A stretch of DNA of 64,000 nucleotides from Scilla litardierei (Eukaryota > Streptophyta > Magnoliopsida > Asparagales > Asparagaceae). Both the position numbers and the translations under genes were made by a program. The first letter of the stretch is position 1. Each line of letters starts with the position of its first letter. Shown here one piece after another: positions 55,775 to 64,000 of the stretch. The notes beneath the pieces were generated by a model that was given only the letters and a program-made list of their open reading frames with translations, was not told the origin of the DNA and did no database searches. The DNA lies in the NCBI GenBank assembly GCA_030789695.1, contig CM061142.1:570019281-570083280 (forward strand). Direction: 5' to 3'.

Positions 55775-57331
55775 TGACCGGCGCCCCGCTTGCGTCGCGG
55801 CGGCGCGGTGTCGTTTACCGCAAGTTTCACGGTTAGTGTAGGGTGCGGGAATATCGAACTCAGGGAGGCGAGGTTGTGCTTGGGTCATGTAGGACCTAAA
55901 TCACCCCGAGGGGCGAGCTAGCCCGAATCGGTGGTTGGTTGTCACGAAAGGAAATGAAAGCGTATGAACAAAAAGAAAGTAAACCCGGGACTTTGGTTTC
56001 CGACCCGACGAGAGGCTCTCGCCGCTACGGCCTACGGGTATGGATAGCGATCGGGATTAGGGTCTAATGGTGAGACGTTGCCTCTGAAAGTGGTACCGGC
56101 GTCCCATGGGCCCGATATTCCGGTCGGTGCCCAGGATGATACACCGGACTTCCCGGATTCGATCAGTGGGCACTCCCGTGTCCATAAACACTGATCGATC
56201 CCGGGAGCACTAAGTCCGCAACGATATCTCCCGACGTCTCATCCTGCCGCTCCCGCGTGCTAGGATTCGGCGTCTACGCTAAAGGCGTGAGCTTTGGCTA
56301 GGGAGTCAACCGCCAAGTTTATTCCCCCTTGGCCCGACGGTCAAAGGCGGTCTTTTTCCCGCCGATGACAATGAAACGCCCCGCGTAACCGTTAGATTCC
56401 TACTCCCTATCGATTCCCTAACCCTATGGACGCATCGGGAAGAGCCCCCGAAGGGGCTTCCACCAAAATCCCAGATTTGGGAACTACTCACAAAAATTCA
56501 TGAAAAAGCAATCTAAATGAAATTTAACCGTTAGAATCATAATCCGACAATTGCAATGCGGAAGTAAAGGAGTAGTAAAGACAATACTAAAAAATTAGAA
56601 AAATCTGAAAACTTACTTAAGAGTAACAATTACAGCCGTCACAGGGAAATAAAACAGTAAAAAAATACAACTCTCCCGTTTCTGGAACCCTAGGGGTCAT
56701 ATATATAGATTTTCGGATCAACCGATCGGGTGACAAGTCAACCGATCGGTTGATCCGTTACAGATAAATCACAGAAAACGGCGAGTTTTCACCCGATCTC
56801 ACGAACCGATCGGGTGAGTTCTTGAGCGACCGGTTGGATCTTGGAGCAGTCGGGTGAACCGGTCGGTTCGACGCCCGTGTCTTCAGCTCTTTTTCTCAGC
56901 TACAGATGAACCGATCGGGTGAGAGTCACCCGATCGGTTGGAATTCTGCTCGAAAAGACAGAGAACAGCCGCCCGCAGAACCGGTCTGTGAACCGGTCGG
57001 GTGACTTCTTCGTGAGCTGCGGTAGCGACCGGTTGGTGCACGCGTGCATCACCCGATCGGTTGGAGATGACCAACCGACCGGGTGAGGGGCAGAAAGATG
57101 AATACTTCGCCGTTTGACCCCCTGGATCACGCGTGACTTTTCCCGTTGCTCCGGGGACTTGGGATATCATCGTAAAAGGTCCCCTACGTGGTCGAACTCC
57201 TGCAATCATGGACAAACAAAGAAAAGTGAAAGAAAACGGGAAAACATACGAAAACGAATAAGAGACGGCGGAAAACACGGAGAAACACAAAAGAAAACGT
57301 GCGTGAATATATGAAATATAGACGCACGTCA
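55775..57331 (-). repeat. 3' LTR of Athila-like element
   Basis: It is bounded by TGACCGGCGCCCC (55775) and CGCACGTCA (57331), 1,557 bp. Bases 55775-56624 match 63151-64000 with only about 7 differences seen by eye, so the insertion is very recent. The minus-strand TATA region TATATATGACCC is near 56700 and a palindromic array at 56707-57090 lies upstream of it. Confidence 0.88.
56707..57090 (-). promoter_or_regulatory. U3 array of ACCGATCGGT-type palindromes (Athila-like LTR)
   Basis: Many copies of CAACCGATCGGTTG, ACCGATCGGGTGA and ACCGGTCGG variants occur singly and in pairs, on the minus strand just upstream of the TATA region. CGGTTG/CAACCG fits the MYB core CNGTTR, but no factor can be named with confidence. 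Confidence 0.65.
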
Positions 57332-57345
57332 AAATCCCCCAAGCT
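57332..57345 (-). other. Polypurine tract of Athila-like element
   Basis: The minus strand reads CAGCTTGGGGGATTT directly before the LTR start TGACGTGCG. Similar CAGCTTGGGGGAG motifs occur at about 58621 and TAGCTTGGGGA near 58904. Confidence 0.7.
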
Positions 57346-58829
57346 GAACTCTTCCTCGTCCTCGAGGAAGACGAGTGAGAGTGGGAGCTCGGAAGGGAAA
57401 AATAGAGAGGAAGAAAGAAAAAGAAAACTCTAAGCCCTAGATCGTCCATCAGAGCCATCAAAATCAAAAACGACACACCCAGCAAGCAAACGCCAAATCA
57501 CACCACTAAACCTAGGAAAGCGAGTCCAAATAAGTGTCGTGGGTCCACGCAGTGAAGCGCGAGTGAGCGTGGTCATGTGCTAGCAAATGGTGATGCTTTC
57601 TACGATGTGCTACGAGGCTCGATATACACAAATCCAAGATATGACCCAAATATCGAATCGAATTGAATTAAGCGGCGAATATAAGTTCGAGCATGCATGA
57701 GAATAGAGAGAATAGGAGCGTATCATGCATCGGGGACTCCACAACTAGGGTTAAGGAAATCACGCCACTATAGCCTAGATACTAGCTAAATAGCTCCCAA
57801 GCCAAGTGTCTTTGATAACGACGGGGGTTGAGATGATGTGGAGAAGAACACTCGGTGCAAATTCTCGCCTTCCCTTTATTCTTGGCAAGTATGAAAATAT
57901 TCACACGGGAATTTTTTTGGGTTTTGGGTATTTGCATATTTTTTTGGCTTTTTTTGGCTATACAATCTTTTTCTTTTCTTTTCTTTTTGGGTTTTTCATT
58001 TCTTTTCTCCCATTTTTTGGCTTTTTGGTTTTTTTTTGGCTATACACTTGTGTACTCTCCCAAGTGGGGGAACGGTACACGACGAGGGGATTTGCACCAA
58101 GTAAAACAAAAAAGAAGTCGAAATCTAAACACTCGGGCAAAGGGGACTATTGTTGCTAAATAGAGCTTAGGCTAAATGGGGTATCCTAGTCCTTAGTTGT
58201 GGAATCTCGACGCATGCGAATTGAAGTATACGATATAAATAGCATGCGTATAGAAGCAGACATTAGAAGCAAATACCGCGTATTCAATATCGAAGCATGA
58301 TAATCTAGGGGTCATTCCTGGACAGGTATATAAAGTAAAATCACAAAGCAGAAGCACACCAAATGCTAGTCACGACACACGACTCACAAAAAGCTAAGTG
58401 GACCCACGATGCGTGAAATGCAAGAGGACTCGAAATCCTAGGGTTAGTGAGTGTGATTATCGATGCAATGCTAGGTGTGTGTGACTTTGTGGCGATTCAT
58501 CATAGGATTCATTTCTAGGAGAAAGAGCTAAAGAAAGAAGGAAAAAAGAAAAAAGAAAAACACGATGGAAAATGACTCAAATAACGTAGAAAAACAACAC
58601 AAATGACGCACGAAGTGCGACTCCCCCAAGCTGAAACTTGCATTGCCCTCAATGCAATAAGAGTGAGTACGGGAGGGCAATGAAAATGGGGGGGGGGGGA
58701 ATACGCACAGACACGAAAAGAAATGAAAACGAGGAAAACACATAAATAAAACTGAAAAAGAAATAAAAAACAAGATCAAAATCAAACAATACGAAAATAA
58801 AAATAGAATAAAATCACACGACACGACAC

Positions 58830-59339
58830 TCAAAAAGTGAAAAACAAACACACACACAAAAATGAGAAAAACAAACAAAACACGACAGCACACCAAAACA
58901 GACGTCCCCAAGCTAGACCAGAAAGTGCTAGCGAAATGATATGATCAATGAAATCTAGATATGTGCAAGGGGGAGTCAAAAACAAAAGGGGTGAATCTAG
59001 AAAGCAGGAGGAGCTGAGTCCTCGTCCTCCTCGGAAGAGGGTGTGGATGGGTGGTCGGGGGAGGCTGGGGGTGTGCTGAGAAGTGGGGGAAGAGGCGAAG
59101 TAGTAGGGGCAGTGGTGGTGTGAACAATGGGACAAGTGTCGGTGGTGATGGGTGGGCCTAGGGTTCGAAGAGCTAGCGTCGGTGGGTTTAATACGGCGGG
59201 GAGGCATTGTATCGGTGTTGTTTGTGCGCGTGGGTGTGTGAGAATACAGCGAATTCAACACAAACACAAAATACGAACAACAAGCAGACAGAATATTTGG
59301 GAAAAGATTAAAATTAAGTAAAGGAGCGAGGTTACCCAA
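58830..59339 (-). pseudogene. Remnant frame (MPPRR...) in env-like position of Athila-like element
   Basis: The frame contains MPPRRIKPTDASSSNPRP from about 59,200, a start seen in reading frames of Athila-like elements, and then degenerates into low-complexity His/Pro/Ser and Phe-rich sequence. It is probably a frameshifted remnant, not a working gene. Confidence 0.4.
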
Positions 59340-59649
59340 AATTAGATGAAGATAGCTGCTCGTGGATGCCCCGATGCTGCTCGATTGGAAGCCGCAGCGA
59401 TCTCTTCGACAAGTTCCGAAACGGGGGGGGGGGGGGGGATGGGGGAAATCTAGGGTTTGTGTGTAGGGAGATGGCGGGGGAATGGAGAGAAATGATGGTG
59501 GATGGGTAGGGAAATGGTTGGGGAAGAAGATCGAGGCTAATCTTGGGGAAGAAAGCAGGAAGGCGCACGATGGGAGACGAAACGGCAGAGGGTCGGGCGA
59601 TCGGGCGAGGGAGAAAACGAACGGGTGTCGGGGGTGGTTATATAGGATT

Positions 59650-60003
59650 TTAAGTCGAACCGACCGGGTGACTTGTCACCCGATCGGTTGACGGTTGGGT
59701 CGAAAATCTTGTCGAAGAGATGCTACAGGCGAACCGATCGGTTGACTTTTCAACCGACCGGTTGGCCGCTCCACACAATTTTCCCGAGAACTTAGGGCTG
59801 CTCACCCGGTCAGGTCAACCGATCGCGCTCAAACTCAACCGATCGGTTGATATTCCTCAAAATTTTCCGAGAGTTCTCCCCAGCTCACCCGGTCTGCCAC
59901 CCGGTCTCTTCATTATTCAACCGATCGGTTCATTCGGGGACAGATCTCGGCATGTATCTGATACATCCCAACCGATCGGGTGAGTTATCACCCGATCGGT
60001 TGG
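59650..60003 (-). promoter_or_regulatory. Second ACCGATCGGT palindrome array, internal position
   Basis: It has the same motifs as the LTR array, again on the minus strand upstream of a TATA-like sequence and a leader. It looks like a U3-type promoter copy inside the element, ahead of the MPPRR frame. Confidence 0.55.
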
Positions 60004-60198
60004 GGCTTGTTTCCTGCAAAAACCAAGAAATTTGATTAAGTCCCCTAACGGATGTTCTCGCTACTGACTTTATTTATAGAAATAGATAAAATAAAGTAAA
60101 AAATAACGCTAAAAATTAGAGAAAAAGTTTAGAACATGGGTTGCCTCCCATGAAGCGCACTTGTTTAACGTCGTTGGCTCGACGCCCGCAAGAGATGC

Positions 60199-62951
60199 TC
60201 ATGGTGGCTGATACGGGTGATGCCCAATCTTAGGCATCTCTTCCTTGTTGGAGCTGAAGGCGCTCGGGGTAGTCAGCGGCTGGAAAAATACTTGCTCGAC
60301 CACCCTCCCTTTGTTCTTGAGATCCGGGGGCTTTTCCTTGGTGTTGGCGCTTCCCGCCATCTTTTTCAGGATTCGGACCTCGTCTTTAGTGAGGTCCGTG
60401 AGCTCTTTCCCCGTTCTCTTCACAGGAGAAAACTTGGTGAACCCGGGAGGGGTCGTTCTCGCTGCACTTGGTTTTCCAACAGCTTCTTCGTCTTCGGGGC
60501 CTTCTTCATCTTCAGAATTCCCCAATTCATCGGGGGGGGGGGGGGGGGGGGGGGGGTTTCTCAGGAGAATCTCCCAGGAGCTCTCCTCCACAGCCTTTTC
60601 TTCTTCTATCTCAAGCAGATTACACCGGAGGTCATCAGGAGGGTCGGGGTGCTTCATAGATAGTCCCAGGTCAAACTCAACTTTCTCTCCGCTGACGTTC
60701 AAGGAGAGTTTTCCGTTCTTCACATCTATAAGAACGCCAGCAGTGGCCATGAAAGGCCGTCCCAGGATAATGGGGGTGTGTGCGTCTTCGGGCATGTCCA
60801 TGACTACAAAGTCCACATGCACATGCACCCCTCTCACATTCACGGGGAGATCATCAACAATTCCCACCGGATATTTGACCGACCGGTCAGCTAGTTGTAG
60901 GGTCATCCCGGTGGGCTCCAAATCACCCATTCCTATCCTTCTGTACATCGACAAGGGCATCAAGCTAACACTCGCTCCTAGATCGACGAGTGCACGATTA
61001 ATCTTCACAGCCCCGATCGTGCAAGGGATAGAGAAGCTCCCCGGGTCCTTGAGCTTTGGCGGGTTATCCCTCTGGATAAGAGCGCTACATTCTGCCGTCA
61101 GCACCACTTTCTCTTTTCTCGACCCTTTGGTCACCAAATCTTTTAAGAATTTTGCATAGGAGGGGATTGTCTCAATTGCCTCCAAGAAGGGGATTTGCAG
61201 GCTTAGGTCCTTGACCATGGCGAAGAACTTCCCATATTTCTCATCAATTTTCGCCTGAGCCAACCGTTGTGGAAATGGCACAACGGGTTTATACACTCTT
61301 GGGCTCTCTTCCTCCTTCTTCTTCTCTTCTTCAGATACTCCCTCCTGAGTCATGGGATTTGATGACGAAGCACCGGTGTCGTTTAATTTTTCAGTCGGTC
61401 TCTCAACGACCAATGGTGCTTCCGGGTTGCTAGGGGGCACTCTAGTAGGAATTTGTGTCCCGCTTCTCAGAATGATAGCGGACACATTCGCGTGCTCGTG
61501 CACGAGTGCCGATGTTTGTGTTGCTCCTCGAGGGTTCACCTCCGGTTGTGGCGGCAATTGGTTTTGTGACCTTGCGAGGTTCGCCACCTGTAACCCCAGC
61601 TGGGTTACTTGGTCCGTGAGGGTCCGCTGGCCCATTTCCAGCTTTTGGTTGATCCTCTCCTGGTTGGTAATATATTGAGTCAAGAGAGACTCAACCGGAG
61701 AGACGGCCCTCTGTTGGCCATACTGCTGCTGCTGGAACGGCTGCTGATTCCTGGGAGCGTACGTTTGTTGCTGAGGTTGCTGCTGAAATGGTTGCAGCTG
61801 ACCCTGATTCTGTGGTGGTCTAGCCGGCTGATAGATTTGTTGCTGCGGCTGCGGCGGCGGCGAGGGCTGAAATGGTGGCCGGTAACTGAAATTCGGATGG
61901 TTCTGGTTGTTGGGAGAGTAGGCCGGGTTGGAATTTGTCCTTGGCGGATATGGCGCATTCCCCGTGGGGTTGTAAAATAGTGCGCTCGCCTGATCCAACG
62001 GTGGTGAGATGTCATCACCGTCGAATTCCCCAAGGAATTCGGACTCCACCGCAGAAACTTGCTGTGTACCGGCCCCACCGGCTCCAACCATCAGTGCGGA
62101 GATCTGGGTCGAAAGCAAGTCAAACTTGCTCGAAAGTTTGTCGACGTCCTCGACTCTGTGTATACCCCCAGTTCTTGGTGTGGCTCTCTCGTCACACCAC
62201 CGCTCATTGTTGGATGCCATGTTTTCCAGAATATTCCCGGCATCTTCCTCGCTTCGGGACATGAAGGAACCCCCAGCCGCGGAGTCCATAGAAGATTTAA
62301 GGTCATCCCTCAGCCCATTGTAGAACAGATTGATAATCTGCCACTTCGGAAGCTCATGATGAGGGCATCTTCTTTGCATCTCTTTATATCTCGTCCAAGC
62401 CTCATGCAAGGACTCGTGGCTGGCCTGGGAGAAGGAGGAGATCTCACTCCTCAGCTTCATGGTCTTCCCCGGAGGAAAGAACTTCGTCAGAAAAGCGTTG
62501 GAGAGCTTCTCCCAGGTGTTGAAAGTATTGGGGTCCTTCCCCCTAACCACTGCTTGGCCTTGTCCCGCAAAGAGAAAGGGAACAGCTTCAGACGGATAGC
62601 CTCTGTAGTGACACCATTAATTCGGAAGGTGTCACACTTCTCCAAGAAGGAGTCCAAGTGCTCTATCGGGCTCTCCATGGGCGCACCCGCAAACTGGTCC
62701 TGCTGGATCCATGTCACTAGAGACGGCTTCAGCTCAAAGCTTTGGGCCGCAATAGCTGGAGATCAGATGGCAGAAGTCGACTCGATGGATGGCATCGAGT
62801 ACTCCAGCAGAGACTTGTGAGGTGGGGTGTTCTCCTCCATGGATTCGGGATCTTCCCTTCTTCGCTTCTCGACGGCCAAACGCCTAAGGGTGGCGTTAAT
62901 CTCTGGATCGAGGGGAATCAAGTCGTCAAGACTCCTTGAACTCTTGCGCAT
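60199..62951 (-). pseudogene. Athila-like gag-protease, disrupted at the 5' end
   Basis: Start MRKSSRSLDDLIPLDPE at 62951. A TGA in STSAI-stop-SPAIAA (about 62,762; a CGA-to-TGA change would explain it) and a one-base frameshift in a G run near 62,552 break the N-terminus. The remaining 783 codons are open: retrotransposon gag core (WEKLSNAFLTKFFPPGKT, RYKEMQRRCPHHELP), a Pro/Gln-rich middle, and an aspartic protease (VDLGASVSLMPLSMY near 60,990; HTPIILGRPF downstream). A Pro8 run is encoded by the poly(G/C) tract. It ends without RT. The typical Athila active-site context DLGAS is present, so protease residues are intact. Confidence 0.88.
60532..60556. repeat. 25-nt poly(G) homopolymer
   Basis: A run of 25 G on the plus strand encodes the poly-proline part of the minus-strand gag-pro frame. 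Length is prone to assembly error and replication slippage. Confidence 0.85.
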
Positions 62952-63126
62952 GAAAAACAATAGACACCCGTGAAGCGACAAGTGGGAAAGAAACAGATAA
63001 AATAAGAAATAAAAATGAGAAAACCAAATAAGAAAAAGAAAAAGGAGAATGCAAAAATTATCGCGAGGTAGGGATGTGAGCTAGACACGAGAGTTCAAGA
63101 GATCCTAAAATATCAAGCACGTTGCC

Positions 63127-63144
63127 TCCCCGGCAACGGCGCCA
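63127..63144 (-). other. tRNA-Asp primer-binding site of Athila-like element
   Basis: The minus strand reads TGGCGCCGTTGCCGGGGA, an exact complement of the plant tRNA-Asp 3' end and the known primer of Athila-like elements. It lies six bases inside the 5' LTR boundary (63151). The leader between it and gag (62952-63126) has no gene. Confidence 0.9.
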
Positions 63145-63150
63145 TAAACT

Positions 63151-64000
63151 TGACCGGCGCCCCGCTTGCGTCGTGGCGGCGCGGTGTCGTTTACCGCAAG
63201 TTTCACGGTTAGTGTAGGGTGCGGGAATATCGAACTCAGGGAGGCGAGGTTGTGCTTGGGTCATGTAGGACCTAAATCACCCCGAGGGGCGAGCTAGCCC
63301 GAATCGGTGGTTGGTTGTCACGAAAGGAAATGAAAGCGTATGAACAAAAAGAAAGTAAACCCGGGACTTTGGTTTCCGACCCGACGAGAGGCTCTCGCCG
63401 CTACGGCCTACGGGTATGGATAACGATCGGGATTAGGGTCTAATGGTGAGACGTTGCCTCTGAAAGTGGTACCGGCGTCCCATGGGCCCGATATTCCGGT
63501 CGGTGCCCAGGATGATACACCGGACTTCCCGGATTCGATCAGTGGGCACTCCCGTGTCCATAAAAACTGATCGATCCCGGGAGCACTAAGTCCGCAACGA
63601 TATCTCCCGACTTCTCATCCTGCCGCTCCCGCGTGCTAGGATTCGGCGTCTACGCTAAAGGCGTGAGCTTTGGCTAGGGAGTCAACCGCCAAGTTTATTC
63701 CCCCTTGGCCCGACGGTCAAAGGCGGTCTTTTTCCCGCCGATGACAATGAAACGCACCGCGTAACCGTTAGATTCCTACTCCCTATCGATTCCCTAACCC
63801 TATGGACGCATCGGGAAGAGCCCCCGAAGGGGCTTCCACCAAAATCCCAGATTTGGGAACTACTCACAAAAATTCATGAAAAAGCAATCTAAATGAAATT
63901 TAACCGTTAGAATCATAATCCGACAATTGCAATGCGGAAGTAAAGGAGTATTAAAGACAATACTAAAAAATTAGAAAGATCTGAAAACTTACTTAAGAGT
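63151..64000 (-). repeat. 5' LTR of Athila-like element (runs off the window)
   Basis: The first 850 bases match 55775-56624 at an offset of 7,376. The remaining ~700 bases, including U3, lie beyond the right edge. Confidence 0.9.

Larger units (their letters stand above)
57346..60198 (-). mobile_element. Interior of Athila-like element downstream of gag-pro; RT and integrase absent
   Basis: After the gag-pro stop comes CATGGGAGGCAACCCATG (60138-60155), a motif I know from Athila interiors. Then follow a second palindromic array (59650-60003), a TATA-like CTATATAACC (about 59635) and a frame starting MPPRRIKPTDASSS near 59200. The rest (57800-58170 T-rich, 58500-58900 A-rich) is degenerate. 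No RT, RNase H or integrase motif is seen in any frame. G runs occur at 58687-58698 and 59423-59438. Confidence 0.68.

Noticed and set aside
57855..58163. Phe-rich frames suggesting a membrane protein
   Set aside because: They read through T-rich low-complexity DNA in two overlapping frames inside the Athila-like interior.
60245..61159. 304-codon plus-strand frame
   Set aside because: It is antisense to the Athila-like gag-protease and shows no domain of its own.
63127..63144. tRNA-Asp gene fragment
   Set aside because: Only the 18 bases matching the tRNA 3' end are present, next to an LTR boundary: it is a primer-binding site.

Overview
The window is nuclear DNA of a flowering plant, most likely a eudicot. 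It holds one host gene with 17 exons and plant-type GT-AG introns, embedded in nested plant transposable elements: Ty3/gypsy, Ty1/copia, an L1-type LINE, a TRIM-like element and Helitron-like repeats. The species cannot be fixed from the sequence alone. No rRNA gene, tRNA gene or CRISPR array was seen.

Layout. (1) 1-7646 is a plus-strand non-autonomous Ty3/gypsy element: long LTRs around a 3.6 kb non-coding interior (LARD type). (2) 7661-16548 is a minus-strand, formerly autonomous chromovirus (Del/Tekay-like) of the same LTR superfamily. Its gag-pol is broken by three TAG stops and carries two intron-like GT-AG segments. The 3' LTRs of (1) and (2) meet tail to tail at a deletion scar with templated filler. 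(3) 16549-26037 is a tandem array of a Ty1/copia-type element coding only for Gag (TR-GAG type), interrupted on its left by the gypsy DNA. (4) 26038-34979 is a mosaic of Helitron-like repeats with a GC-rich minisatellite, a solo LTR, and degraded LTR pieces. (5) 34994-40899 is a full-length minus-strand L1-type LINE with a perfect 14-bp target-site duplication and an RNase H domain. (6) 41165-52833 is the plus-strand host gene for plastid glutamate N-acetyltransferase (ArgJ), whose long intron 11 holds a TRIM-like element. (7) 53500-55774 is degraded repeats. (8) 55775-64000 is a very young minus-strand Athila-like element with gag-protease but no RT or integrase; its 5' LTR runs off the right edge.

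How the parts relate. ArgJ is the only gene expected to serve the plant; it acts in cyclic arginine/ornithine biosynthesis in the plastid. Three elements (LARD, TR-GAG and the Athila-like one) lack a polymerase yet have near-identical LTRs, so they were probably mobilised in trans.

Most notable signal. The LTR promoter regions of the gypsy elements and of the copia-type element share a colinear module of about 505 bp, just upstream of the TATA box. It is built of paired inverted repeats containing about sixteen ACCGAC/GTCGGT hexamers, the core of the plant DRE/CRT drought and cold element. The Athila-like element has an analogous but different array (ACCGATCGGT type).
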